From Thermoplasmata archaeon (GTDB taxonomy: Archaea > Thermoplasmatota > E2 > DHVEG-1), in the NCBI GenBank assembly GCA_020054475.1, contig JAHWGJ010000019.1:1-36167 (forward strand): a stretch of 36,167 bases of DNA, in the 5' to 3' direction. The translations under genes and the position numbers were made by a program. Positions within the stretch are counted from its first letter, which is position 1, and each line of letters starts with the position of its first letter. Shown here in pieces: positions 24,500 through 33,357 of this stretch. The notes below the pieces were generated by a model, which saw only the letters and a list, made by a program, of their open reading frames with translations, searched no databases and had not been told where the DNA came from.

Positions 24500-26956
24500 T
24501 CAATTATACAACTCACGATTTTCCCAATCCGATATTCCAGCTAGATAAGCTACTATATCATCAATCATTTGCATTATATTTTCTTGAGCATATACACAAA
24601 TTACCATATCCCCATCAGCTAAGGGTAGACCATTGATAAGACCATCAAAATGCGGTCTAAATTTATATAAAAGATACTCGATTGCAGAAAAATACTTGGA
24701 TTCATCTATCATTGTTTGAACCTTATTAATCTCCGTAGATAGTAGATATTTTATTTTAATTGGATTGTATATGATACATTCATCGGGGAGCTCATTAATG
24801 TAGTTTTTTAATTCATCTAAGGCTTCATTTGCAGTAATAACAGTTATCGTGGTTTTGATTGATGAAGATGCTCCATCATCATCTGTTATAGTTAGAGTGA
24901 CATTATAAACACCAGGGGCATGATAAATATGTTTGGTTTCTGTTGTGCCTGTAGATTGTGGGTAGTCGTTTTCTTCATCAATAATAGCTTCAATGATTGT
25001 ACCATCTCCAAAATCCCATGTTCCTGTATGGGTATCATGCCATCCAGGATCCATTAAGCTACCATGAAAATCCAGTTCATGTACATCGGGTAGTATAAAA
25101 TATGGGTTGGGTTGTATATATTCATCGATTTTAGGAGTTGGTGCAACATTATTGACTAGGATATTTGTTTGATTTATACGATAACCATATGGATCATTTG
25201 CCATAAGTCTTATTGTATAGATATTAGGCCCCTCGATTCCTAAATAAGGTGGGAACATTCCTTCTTCCTCAAATTCATGTTCGCTTGCATCCTCAAACTC
25301 TGTCCCATTATCTAAATCCCAATATAACCTTATAGGATCATCATCGAGATCATATGATTCACTTCCATCAAGCATAATTATAGAGCCTTCATCTACTTCA
25401 TAGGGTAGAGTTCCTGAGGGTATTGGTATCGGGTATGGTTCAACCTGAGGGTCTAACTCAAAAGTTGGAAGCAGGATTTCCTGGAATCCACCGATTTCAA
25501 AGGTTTTATCATACAAGGTTGTGGTATTATCATGTGATTCAAATGCTGTGATTGCAGGACCAACAACCATATTAAAACTAGGGGTAGTATATGGACCAAA
25601 GTAATGCGCTTCTGGACATGGCAAACATATTTTCACCCCTAATATCGTCTCACAACATTCTGTCCAATCTAAGGGATCGTAAAATGGCCCTAATTTAACT
25701 GGAAGAAGTGGTATACCCGGTGCAGTAGCCTTCAACTTACCAGCCTCCCCATCAATTATATTCGTACCATTAACATAATATTTGTTACAAAATTCATTTT
25801 CTATAAAAACACTTGGAGTTACGGTAATGGGATCTATCCTATCTGTAGGTAATTTTACTTCATTTTCCAAATCTGATTCTGTAATAATTTCAGTTACCAT
25901 TGAACCCTTATATTCTACAGGATCGCTGAAAATATAACGTATATAAGTTGTAGGAGTAAACTTTAATTCTTGATTCATCCATGTACCATGATTTAAATCT
26001 GCTTCTAGTATTGTATATTCAAAACTAAATCCACCAATGTTTTCACTTTTCCAATGTAAAGGTAGTTTTGGTGTCCCCTTTTTATCACTTATTTTTATGC
26101 CATAATACTGATCCATATCAACAAATAAATCACTAAATTGGTGCTTACCTGTAACTTCAAAAGTTCCACTAGATATATCAACTGACGGCATTTCAATGTA
26201 ACCTTCAGGGACATAACCTGTACTATCATCAATAATGGAAAAGTCATATGGGCCATGGGATTCATCAACAGAAAATAATTCTACATCATCCTCACTTATA
26301 TCAATAATCTCCTTAGATACAATAGTCAACCCCGCAAAAGAACCCTCGAATGTTTCTTTTAATGAAAAATCAGTCAACAAAGTGAAGTTAATATCTGGAG
26401 GATAAGTTTTTAAATTTTTACCTGTGAGGTCAATAGTTGTTGGAGATAATCTTATCAAATCATTTGACCAAAAAGTATTAGCCAAAGGAAATTCAATCTT
26501 AATATTTTCAGGATATGTAACATTAATTGTTCCTCCATCATAATCCTTAATTTTCCCCTTAAACTGTACACCCAAATCTGTATCTATAAGCAAACTCCCA
26601 GTAAAGGTTTTAGTAAGGGCATCAACTAAAACATCTATAAGTCCCACTGCCCAACCAGGGATACCAAGCGCATCAATAGCTGAAAACAATTGACTTGTAG
26701 CTGAATTTTTAAAACCAGATATAGTTATTTCCGGTGTCATATCATAAGTTATACTGCCTGGCGGGATACCGTCTTTCCACATACTTTGACCAGAGGTTTC
26801 AAATGTCACATCCTTAATTTTTGAATCATCTAAAGTAATCAACGGAATTGTTTCACCAGGAGCATCTAAAGAATCTGCAGAACTGGTATTAAAAATAAAA
26901 AGAGATGCTATAATCATCTGCGTCATTATTAATATACATAATAATTTTTTCTTCAT
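24500..26956 (-). CDS. Large secreted PKD-domain surface protein
   Basis: 818 residues with a signal peptide (MKKKLLCIL... to about residue 27). A long beta-rich N-terminal half of unknown type follows, including a lipid-binding-like stretch with repeated Thr/Pro and a CC pair near ECCETILGVKICLPCP. Two PKD-type domains follow at about 535-630 and 640-725; the second has GTWDFGDGT and HIYHAPGVYNVTLTITDDDG. A C-terminal helical domain (EALDELKNYINEL...) ends without a membrane anchor. It probably sits at or outside the cell surface in adhesion or polymer binding. GGGAGAG lies upstream of the ATG, and a hairpin at 26998 precedes the gene. Confidence 0.85.
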   Translation of the reverse strand: MKKKLLCILIMTQMIIASLFIFNTSSADSLDAPGETIPLITLDDSKIKDVTFETSGQSMWKDGIPPGSITYDMTPEITISGFKNSATSQLFSAIDALGIPGWAVGLIDVLVDALTKTFTGSLLIDTDLGVQFKGKIKDYDGGTINVTYPENIKIEFPLANTFWSNDLIRLSPTTIDLTGKNLKTYPPDINFTLLTDFSLKETFEGSFAGLTIVSKEIIDISEDDVELFSVDESHGPYDFSIIDDSTGYVPEGYIEMPSVDISSGTFEVTGKHQFSDLFVDMDQYYGIKISDKKGTPKLPLHWKSENIGGFSFEYTILEADLNHGTWMNQELKFTPTTYIRYIFSDPVEYKGSMVTEIITESDLENEVKLPTDRIDPITVTPSVFIENEFCNKYYVNGTNIIDGEAGKLKATAPGIPLLPVKLGPFYDPLDWTECCETILGVKICLPCPEAHYFGPYTTPSFNMVVGPAITAFESHDNTTTLYDKTFEIGGFQEILLPTFELDPQVEPYPIPIPSGTLPYEVDEGSIIMLDGSESYDLDDDPIRLYWDLDNGTEFEDASEHEFEEEGMFPPYLGIEGPNIYTIRLMANDPYGYRINQTNILVNNVAPTPKIDEYIQPNPYFILPDVHELDFHGSLMDPGWHDTHTGTWDFGDGTIIEAIIDEENDYPQSTGTTETKHIYHAPGVYNVTLTITDDDGASSSIKTTITVITANEALDELKNYINELPDECIIYNPIKIKYLLSTEINKVQTMIDESKYFSAIEYLLYKFRPHFDGLINGLPLADGDMVICVYAQENIMQMIDDIVAYLAGISDWENRELYN

Positions 26957-26989
26957 TTTTTTACTCTCCCTAATATTATTTTATTAAGT

Positions 26990-27023
26990 ATAAAAAGAGG
27001 GATCTGTTCTAGATAATCTCCCT
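26990..27023 (-). terminator. Hairpin plus T-run ahead of the surface-protein gene
   Basis: AGGGA (26998-27002) pairs with TCCCT (27019-27023), with TCT/AGA extending the stem. On the minus strand CTCTTTTTATAC follows. This has the form of an intrinsic terminator about 40-65 bases before the start codon at 26956. It may end readthrough from the pseudogene upstream or act as a leader attenuator. The rest of 26957-27255 is A+T-rich with nothing else recognisable. Confidence 0.45.
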
Positions 27024-27255
27024 TCATATATCTCCCTAAAGGTTTTTTAACAAATAAATATAATAAATATAGCATATAATAAGATATGTGTATCAATTAT
27101 ATTTATTTGTATTAACTATACATACAATATATAACATAATAATTGCTTTTGTCTTCCGAATTATTATTCCCTCTCAATAAGATAACCGGAATAAATAATA
27201 TAATAATAAGGAATCATATAAATTTTATTATCTTATGATATAGTAATGCAACATA

Positions 27256-27278
27256 TTTTGAATCTTCCTGAGAGACAA
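27256..27278 (-). repeat. 23-nt 3' element, second copy
   Basis: On the plus strand it reads TTTTGAATCTTCCTGAGAGA then CAA, matching 24378-24400 at 21 of 23 positions. Seen on the minus strand, it begins five bases after the stop of the beta-helix remnant. Both copies lie downstream of exported-protein genes on the same strand, so they look like shared 3' sequence. They may be a processing or termination signal, or a recombination footprint. Confidence 0.55.
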
Positions 27279-27282
27279 CAAA

Positions 27283-27771
27283 TTAAATTGTTATATCATA
27301 TGGTTCTTCTGTGGGATTTCTATCAAAATTTAATCTAGGGATAAAAAAAACTTGATAAAAAAGTGGTCTTGGAAAATTTGAGTTCCAATCATACCAATAA
27401 TTATTGTCCCAAATTGTAATATCACCACTTGTATCCTGAATATCTCTTATGGAAAAAATATTTTCAATTTTTATGTTGTTGTATTGAAATTTAGTAGATT
27501 TAGATCTATCTATTGTTAATTCACCTCTACTTATACTATAAAATTCATTTGATTCAAAAATATTATTATTACTAAATTTTATAGTAGTCCTTTTTATTTT
27601 ATTGAATTTAAAAATATTATCTGATGAAGATGATGGATAAACACCACTTTTTAAATTATTATTTATTATTTGATTGTTCCTACATGTATCAGAGTAAATC
27701 TCATATATTTCTAAAAAACTGTTTATCTCACAATTTTCAATTATATTATCACTAGAATAAATCCTAATTTT
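27283..27771 (-). pseudogene. C-terminal remnant of a NosD-like beta-helix protein
   Basis: An open frame of 162 residues without a single Met follows a TAA at 27772-27774. It reads as right-handed beta-helix coils (YSSDNIIENCEIN, NNNIFESNEFYSI) and then the typical end of archaeal NosD-like surface proteins: WDNNYWYDWN, PRPLFYQVFFIPRLNFDRNP, EEPYDITI. The N-terminal half and signal peptide are missing. Its upstream edge coincides with the truncated zinc-ribbon copy at 27764-27841, marking a recombination breakpoint. Translation is unlikely. Confidence 0.8.
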
Positions 27772-27841
27772 TTATAATTGAATCAAGTTCATCAACCATG
27801 AATCTATAATCACAATAAATACACCGCCTGGTTTCTTCCAT
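27764..27841 (-). pseudogene. Truncated duplicate of the small zinc-ribbon gene
   Basis: ATG 27841 gives MEETRRCIYCDYRFMVDELD, then diverges and stops after 25 residues. The first 20 residues differ from the product of 28462-28587 at only three sites (H/Y, K/R, L/M). The DNA match begins at 27782 and runs into the upstream leader to about 27900 (GAAAGTATTA shared). The second CxxC and the rest of the gene are lost at the junction with the beta-helix remnant. Confidence 0.75.
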
Positions 27842-28022
27842 ACCTAACCATTGTTTATATTATAAATAATATTAAGATAAATACAAAGGAAAACTGAAAG
27901 TATTAATTTTTATATTGGAATAAATGCTAATACATATTCGCCTACATATTTAGGTGAAAAAAAGTTAAATAAAGTAGGTTTTAATTGTGTTCTTTCTTAA
28001 AATATTTGGAGATGGGTAAATA

Positions 28023-28220
28023 ATGAAAAAATATGGGATGCAAGAAATTAGTTGTAATGATAATTTAGAAGATAGTAATATAGGGGATATTGATAATTCT
28101 ACATTTCTGGTATGGAAATCTGAATTACAAAAGGAATTACCATCTTTTTGGGAATCAATGCAAGGTTCAAAAAATAATTATAATCAAGATATTATTAGTA
28201 AAATTGAGAAAATAAGTTAA
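28023..28220 (+). CDS. Small acidic protein, unknown
   Basis: 65 residues, Asn/Asp/Glu-rich in the first half (ISCNDNLEDSNIGDIDNSTF) with a predicted helix FLVWKSELQKELPSFWESMQ after it. GGAGATGGG lies six bases before the ATG, a good ribosome-binding site. It sits between the two copies of the zinc-ribbon sequence and on the opposite strand to both. No family was recognised; conservation would be needed to be sure it is a gene. Confidence 0.5.
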   Translation: MKKYGMQEISCNDNLEDSNIGDIDNSTFLVWKSELQKELPSFWESMQGSKNNYNQDIISKIEKIS

Positions 28221-28263
28221 TTTTTAATTTAACAGTATTTTTCATCTTTTATATGCTTTACGA

Positions 28264-28398
28264 TTAAAGGTTCTCAAATTTGTTTTGTAGTCTAATTTTT
28301 TCTCTTAATAATGTAAGATCATTTTCTATCTTTTTTCTTGACTCCCAACTAAATTTTGGTTTAAAGAAATCAACTATTAACCTTAATCTAAATCCCAT
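28264..28398 (-). CDS. Possible 44-residue basic peptide gene
   Basis: ATG 28398 opens MGFRLRLIVDFFKPKFSWES, a Lys/Arg/Glu-rich helix and the end NKFENL. The amphipathic helical pattern is more protein-like than chance for this composition, but no ribosome-binding site is evident. It lies 63 bases downstream of the zinc-ribbon gene on the same strand and might be cotranscribed with it. Confidence 0.35.
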   Translation of the reverse strand: MGFRLRLIVDFFKPKFSWESRKKIENDLTLLREKIRLQNKFENL

Positions 28399-28461
28399 AT
28401 TAAAATAAATTAATAATTTAATCTTTAAAAATATAACTATATACTAGATTATTGAGTTTTT

Positions 28462-28587
28462 TCACCATTTTGTATTGATATAACTTGTTACATTATTCTT
28501 TCGACAAGATCTGCATTTATACTCAGGATCAAGTTCATCAACCAGGAATTTATGATCACAATAAATACATCGTCTTGTTTCTTCCAT
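28462..28587 (-). CDS. Small zinc-ribbon protein
   Basis: 41 residues: MEETRRCIYCDHKFLVDELD, then EYKCRSCRKNNVTSYINTKW. Two CxxC pairs (residues 7-10 and 25-28) form one zinc ribbon. An alternative ATG lies directly upstream. The first 20 codons are duplicated at 27782-27841. Such tiny ribbons can be nucleic-acid or protein-binding; no partner is evident. Confidence 0.6.
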   Translation of the reverse strand: MEETRRCIYCDHKFLVDELDPEYKCRSCRKNNVTSYINTKW

Positions 28588-28665
28588 CATAATAAATGTT
28601 AATGTTAAAAGTAATCCTATAAGTAATAATAAAGACAAATGAAAGTATTATTAAAATAGAAAAAA

Positions 28666-29178
28666 TTATGCTCTTCTATGTACGGCTTTTGCTTTAAAAT
28701 TATTAATGATTAATGGTTCGATATGTTCCCATATATGTTCACATAAATACCAATCTGTAATCTCCTCTTCATTGGTCTCTTTTAAACTGAATATTTCCGT
28801 CCTGTTAAAATGTTCCATATATGGTAAAATAAACATTTCCATTAAAACTCCTTTTTTTGTGGGCCATAGGTATATTTCTAATCCTATTCTTTGTGATTCT
28901 TCATCTACATCGCGGAAAGAAATTATATCCATAGAAAATAAACTGGTTAATTCTAAAATAAACTCTTGAAGATGCCCAGAAGGTTTCTTTTGTTTCATAA
29001 GTTCTAATATTTTTTTATTAACACCTATAATAAGAGTACCAATACCTTCATTCTTATTATTATATTTAATAATTGAAAAATTAAGTTTCTCAATGAAATC
29101 TTTCAAATTTGAACCTAAGACATCGATAGTTTCATTTTCTAATATATATCTTCCGTATGGATAAGCATTTCTTCGCAT
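28666..29178 (-). CDS. Soluble protein, unknown
   Basis: 170 residues, mixed alpha/beta. The beginning is MRRNAYPYGRYILENETIDV, and the central region has IGTLIIGVNKKILEL and IISFRDVDEESQRIGLEIYL. Near the end is a Trp- and His-containing helix, DWYLCEHIWEHIEPLIINN. There is no signal peptide or membrane segment. The start lacks a clear ribosome-binding site. Upstream is a 550-base spacer with several structured elements. I do not recognise the family. Confidence 0.6.
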   Translation of the reverse strand: MRRNAYPYGRYILENETIDVLGSNLKDFIEKLNFSIIKYNNKNEGIGTLIIGVNKKILELMKQKKPSGHLQEFILELTSLFSMDIISFRDVDEESQRIGLEIYLWPTKKGVLMEMFILPYMEHFNRTEIFSLKETNEEEITDWYLCEHIWEHIEPLIINNFKAKAVHRRA

Positions 29179-29333
29179 ATTTCAGAGATGCTATTGACAT
29201 TATTTAATACTTTTTCAGATGGACTTAAATTGTTATTATTAAAAATTAATAATATTAACTATTTCTCCTTATAATAAAATGCTTAGAAGTAATATTTCTA
29301 CCCTGTAACATAGGGAGTAACAGGAGAAAAAAG

Positions 29334-29355
29334 GTGTTTTAAGGCATTATAACAC
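29334..29355 (-). terminator. Hairpin followed by T-run
   Basis: On the minus strand GTGTT (29355-29351) pairs with AACAC (29338-29334), followed at once by CTTTTTTCTCC, the form of a terminator. It would end transcripts from the zinc-ribbon gene at 29737. The loop carries ATAATGCCTT, also seen at 884-893. A second weak stem (CCTGTAAC/GTAACAGG) lies at 29312-29334. Confidence 0.45.
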
Positions 29356-29401
29356 TATTTCCAACAGGAGGGAAAAACAGTATTATATTTATCTTTTAGT
29401 A

Positions 29402-29475
29402 TTTGTATTGCTTTCTTTCAATATGAATACAAATGAATACAATTTAATACTTTAGATTAAACAGGTTAATACAAT
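29402..29475 (+). promoter_or_regulatory. Phased AATAC operator-like cluster
   Basis: AATAC begins at 29426, 29436, 29447 and 29469, steps of 10, 11 and 22 bp, so all face the same side of the helix. An inverted copy (TTTGTATT, 29402-29409) pairs with AATACAAA (29426-29433). It is followed by a TATA-like ATAAATATAT at 29481-29490 and the ORF at 29510. This looks like binding sites for a cooperative regulator. Confidence 0.4.
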
Positions 29476-29509
29476 AGTCAATAAATATATATTTAGAGGG
29501 AATCTTCCA

Positions 29510-29611
29510 ATGGCAGAAGGATATGAATTAGGGGATCCCCCCCTTTCAGCGATTGTTATTATCTTTCTGTCATCCCTACCCTATTTCTCATTAATAATTA
29601 CAATATCTTAG
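29510..29611 (+). CDS. Possible 33-residue membrane peptide gene
   Basis: ATG 29510 gives MAEGYELGDPPLSAIVIIFL and then SSLPYFSLIITIS. An acidic N-terminus precedes a single hydrophobic helix. A GAGGG site lies eight to ten bases before the ATG, and a TATA-like ATAAATATAT is centred about 25 bases before it. The phased AATAC cluster lies just upstream of that. No homologue is known to me; promoter placement is the main support. Confidence 0.45.
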   Translation: MAEGYELGDPPLSAIVIIFLSSLPYFSLIITIS

Positions 29612-29736
29612 ATAGATACCTATTTTAATACTCCGAACGCCTTAAATATGGAATTATGCCCCTCCCCCCCCATGTATAAGTAATTCTTTATATATTCCCT
29701 ATGAATCCAAAATATTATTTCGTTTCTAGATTTTTT

Positions 29737-29934
29737 TTATTTCCCCTTTTTCTTATTATGATGTGCAGTTAAAAAATTCTTATAATCTTCTTCATTATCA
29801 AAAATGAAAGGCATACCCTTATAACCACATTCTTTGCAAACATACTTTGATGTGTACCCTGAAGGTAACCCACTCCCAAGTGTTGCTTGATAAATATGTT
29901 TGCTTCCACATTTCGGACATGCAGTAAATTCCAA
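29737..29934 (-). CDS. Zinc-ribbon protein
   Basis: 65 residues starting at TTG 29934, five bases after GGTGA. It has FTACPKCGSKHIYQATLGSG, then YVCKECGYKGMPFIF, a two-CxxC zinc ribbon of the transcription-factor type, and a helical tail with NEEDYKNFLTAHHNKKKGK. It follows the helicase gene by 70 bases on the same strand and is probably cotranscribed. Similar small ribbons are common in archaea without known function. Confidence 0.7.
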   Translation of the reverse strand: MEFTACPKCGSKHIYQATLGSGLPSGYTSKYVCKECGYKGMPFIFDNEEDYKNFLTAHHNKKKGK

Positions 29935-30004
29935 TTATTTCACCTTATCCTTATATTTAGTATTCAATATCTTTTTTCTAATCACTATATTATACTTATT
30001 AAAT

Positions 30005-33000
30005 TTAATTAATAATTGGTAACTGTTTATAACCACATTCTGGACAATTTTCGGAATCTTTTGGAATAATTCTATTACAGTTTTCACATCTTCTTGATTT
30101 ATAATCAACTCTTCGAACTCCCCCATAAATTGACTTTTTTGTTTTATCATATTTTTTTATTATTTTTTCTTCAACAGGTTCAGTTTTGGAGGTACTAAAA
30201 TCAATAGGAGATCTATCAACATGTTTGTTGATTTCATTTAGAAATTTACTTTCTTCTGATTCTTGAGTATAAATAAATACATCGTTCTTTGCTCTTGTAA
30301 CTGCAACATAAAAAAGTCTTCTTTCTTCAGATTCCTTATCCTCTATTGTTTCTTTTTTTACAATATCAAAAATCACAGGTGATTCAAGTTCACAAGGAAA
30401 ACCAAATTTTCCCTTTATGACATCTAAAATAAAAACAGTTTTTGCTTCTAATCCTTTACTCTCATGAACAGTCATCAATGGTATTTTACTTACATCCAAT
30501 TTATCTTCATCTTTTGGGCAATAAACAGGTATATTTTTTTCTTTAGCTCGTTCTAATAATATTTTCTTAAGATATGAATTTTTAAATATTCTTAAAAGAA
30601 TCATTATATCATTTGGATTATGTTTTTCATCCTTATTATCAAGAAGTTCTTGGACAATATTAAGACAACTCTCAGTAATTTCTTGGTAATACTGTATAAA
30701 ATCTTTCTTATCAGTTTTTGGTGCAATATATATCTGTATTTTTCCTATTTTTTCATTATTTGATTTTGTTTCTTTATCTAATTTATTTGAATTATGATTT
30801 ATTATCTCAACACCAGTTTCTACAATAGATTTATTGCTCCTGTAATTAATTGGTAACTTCGTACTTGCATTGTTCCTAAAAAATTTATCAAAATTAATAA
30901 TATAATTTAGATTAGAACCAGAAAAACCTGCTATAGATTGCCAATCATCACCCACACAGAATAATTTACACTTCGGATTCTTTTTCAATAATTCATAAAT
31001 TAACTTGTATCTTTGTTCACTTATATCCTGATATTCATCTATCAAGATATGGTCAAATGAATTTCTATAAAAATCCTTATTTTCTTTTAAAATATCAATT
31101 GAGTTATTAATCATATCTTCAAAGTCAATTTTATCAATTTCCTTCATTTTATTCCTATATTTTTCATAAATAATGATAGCAAATTTTGCAAAAGTTTTTT
31201 GAATTGGTAACCAAGATTTGTTTTGCAATCTTTGTTTTAAATCTTTAGGGTAGAAATCATGTACTTTTGCAATTTCAATGAATTTTGATATATCATTCGG
31301 TATTTTTTCAACATCTCTACTGTCATACCATACTTTATTCACCAATTCTACATATTTAATAGTTGATAATTCACATTTTTTACCAGGTTCTTTCTTTTTT
31401 ATTGCATCAATAAATCTTTTTTCTAATAATTTTTTAAATCTATCAGGATTTTCTTCATATTCATAAGCACTTGTTTCAAAAAGAATATATTTATCTTGCT
31501 CAGAAAACATTTTAATTTTTTGATTCATCCCTTTTTCATAATTTGGATAACGCGATTTATTATCCTTATTAACTGCCCAATGTTCCAGATAAATATTATA
31601 TTTCGGGAATAAAAAATCTGGATATAAATTTTTTAATATTCCATCTTCATTTTCATAGTACATTCCTTCAGGTGGTATTTCATATTTAATCTCAATATCT
31701 TCTCCATCAAGTTTATGACTTAAAAAAAAGTTCATAATATCTCTTTCAGCTGGGCTTCTAACTTCCCATCCATTTAAAGTTTTGATTTTTTGATTTATTC
31801 GATAATTATAATTTTCCTCCTTTGTTTTAAAATCTGGTATTTCTAATAAAGTATCTTCAGATCCTATGTATTTCATATAATCAATTACATACTCTTGAAA
31901 TTGTGATTTTTTTAACTCCTCTTCGTATAGTTCTTTAATTAACTTTTTTCTTAAAAATTCATAATTTTTTTTATTTTTTGAAAGAAGTTTAGCTTCAAAA
32001 CCAGTATATTTCTCTATTAACTCTTTTCCAAAAGCATGAAAGGTTTTTATTTTTAAATTAAATTTCCATCTATCCTCCAGTCTTTTTTCCATTTCTTCTC
32101 TGGCATCCCTTTGAAATGCTAAAGCAAGTATTTTATCAGATTGAATTGTATCAGGTTTTCTCTCTATTAGATAAGCGATTCTATTTGTCAAAACTTCAGT
32201 TTTTCCAGAACCTGCACCTGCCAAAACAAGATTATACGTATCATCTTTAATCACCGCTGTTTGTTGTTTATCATCTAAAGGATATTTTTCGGTTTTCAAT
32301 AGGTATTTATATTTTATTTTCCTATTTTTAATGAATTCTTTATTGTAGTTTTCGATTTTTTTGATTTTAATATTAATTTCATTTATTGAATCTGAAATAA
32401 TGGATAGAAGTTCTTTTGAAAAATTATCATTATTATTTTCAAGGTCTTTTATGCTCTTTAAATGATGTTTACAAATTTTAATTAAATTAATCTTATCTGA
32501 ATAAATAAGATAAGTATACATATTTTCAATTTTATTACAACATTCATTTATTATTGTAATTCTATCCTCAATCTTTCTTGATAATTTTCTTTCATAAATA
32601 TTTTGATATAATGCTACAATTTTTTTATTTAGAATACCAATTTCAGTTTCAATCTTTTCAATAAATGTTTTACAATCTGATGATAAACTCTCCTTATATG
32701 ATTTTATTTCATTGATTAAATTCAAAGTAGTTTTACATTCATTAAGTAAAATAGTTTTCTCAGGTAAGGTAAAAATATCGTTCTTCTCTATTTGTTTTAT
32801 CTTTATATTTATTTTTTTAACACTATTTTGAATTTTTTCAATAATTTTTTTCTCATCTTCAGTGGATAATCTCTTTTTTGTTTCTTCAAATACTTTAGGT
32901 TTTTCTATATTAATTGCAATAAAAACTATTAAAGCAAAAAAAGATAATAATGTAATTAATGGTAAAACTCCCCCAAAATAATAAATTACCAATAAAAATA

Positions 33001-33223
33001 TTATACTTGGAATTATTGATAAAATCATCCTATATAAATTATTGATTTCTCCTTTTAAATAATACTTTTGCAAAATAAAAAAAGAAACCAACTCAAAAGA
33101 AAATAAAAACAATATAAGTAAGAAAACTTCTAATCCATAAGAAAATAAAGTTATAATTGAGAGACCAAAAATAAAGGATGGAATAATAACATAACCAACT
33201 GGAATGAAATATCTCTCCTCCAT
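30005..33223 (-). CDS. Membrane-anchored UvrD/HelD-like helicase with nuclease insertion
   Basis: About 1072 residues from ATG 33223 (GGGGGAG upstream; an ATG 12 codons earlier is unsupported). Numbering here is from that earlier ATG. There are four hydrophobic helices at 18-118 and a long Lys/Glu coiled-coil at 125-320. The Q-motif is DDKQQTAVI, and Walker A is LAGAGSGKTEV (346-356). The 500-615 insertion has SPAERDIMNF, YPDFLF (546-551), IYLEH and K581, which fits the PD-(D/E)XK nuclease insert of helicase IV relatives. Motif II is LIDEYQD (739-745), then GDDWQSIAGFSGS, NYRSN, TVHESKGLE and YVAVTRAK. The C-terminal zinc ribbon is RCENCNRIIP...CPECGY. Probably a 3'-5' DNA helicase-nuclease in repair or anti-phage defence. 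Confidence 0.9.
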   Translation of the reverse strand: MEERYFIPVGYVIIPSFIFGLSIITLFSYGLEVFLLILFLFSFELVSFFILQKYYLKGEINNLYRMILSIIPSIIFLLVIYYFGGVLPLITLLSFFALIVFIAINIEKPKVFEETKKRLSTEDEKKIIEKIQNSVKKINIKIKQIEKNDIFTLPEKTILLNECKTTLNLINEIKSYKESLSSDCKTFIEKIETEIGILNKKIVALYQNIYERKLSRKIEDRITIINECCNKIENMYTYLIYSDKINLIKICKHHLKSIKDLENNNDNFSKELLSIISDSINEINIKIKKIENYNKEFIKNRKIKYKYLLKTEKYPLDDKQQTAVIKDDTYNLVLAGAGSGKTEVLTNRIAYLIERKPDTIQSDKILALAFQRDAREEMEKRLEDRWKFNLKIKTFHAFGKELIEKYTGFEAKLLSKNKKNYEFLRKKLIKELYEEELKKSQFQEYVIDYMKYIGSEDTLLEIPDFKTKEENYNYRINQKIKTLNGWEVRSPAERDIMNFFLSHKLDGEDIEIKYEIPPEGMYYENEDGILKNLYPDFLFPKYNIYLEHWAVNKDNKSRYPNYEKGMNQKIKMFSEQDKYILFETSAYEYEENPDRFKKLLEKRFIDAIKKKEPGKKCELSTIKYVELVNKVWYDSRDVEKIPNDISKFIEIAKVHDFYPKDLKQRLQNKSWLPIQKTFAKFAIIIYEKYRNKMKEIDKIDFEDMINNSIDILKENKDFYRNSFDHILIDEYQDISEQRYKLIYELLKKNPKCKLFCVGDDWQSIAGFSGSNLNYIINFDKFFRNNASTKLPINYRSNKSIVETGVEIINHNSNKLDKETKSNNEKIGKIQIYIAPKTDKKDFIQYYQEITESCLNIVQELLDNKDEKHNPNDIMILLRIFKNSYLKKILLERAKEKNIPVYCPKDEDKLDVSKIPLMTVHESKGLEAKTVFILDVIKGKFGFPCELESPVIFDIVKKETIEDKESEERRLFYVAVTRAKNDVFIYTQESEESKFLNEINKHVDRSPIDFSTSKTEPVEEKIIKKYDKTKKSIYGGVRRVDYKSRRCENCNRIIPKDSENCPECGYKQLPIIN

Positions 33224-33357
33224 TATTCTCCCCCTTTCAAATCTACAATTTCTTAACAATTTTATTTAAATTATAATAACAAACTTAGTATGAATAAATA
33301 ACTTGAAATTCAATTCCGGCTATATTTTCAAAATAATCTTTATTCATTTAGCGTATT

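Larger units (their letters stand above)
29179..29736. other. Accessory intergenic region, 558 bases
   Basis: Holds the terminator at 29334, the AATAC cluster at 29402 and the 33-codon ORF at 29510. Between 29612 and 29736 there are C-runs (CCCCTCCCCCCCC near 29660-29672) unusual for this genome, with no coding frame of note. The rest is A+T-rich. Confidence 0.5.

Noticed and set aside
29935-30150. 71-codon minus-strand frame overlapping the end of the helicase gene
   Set aside because: It lies in another frame over the helicase zinc ribbon, where the CxxC motifs show the real coding frame; no ribosome-binding site of its own.
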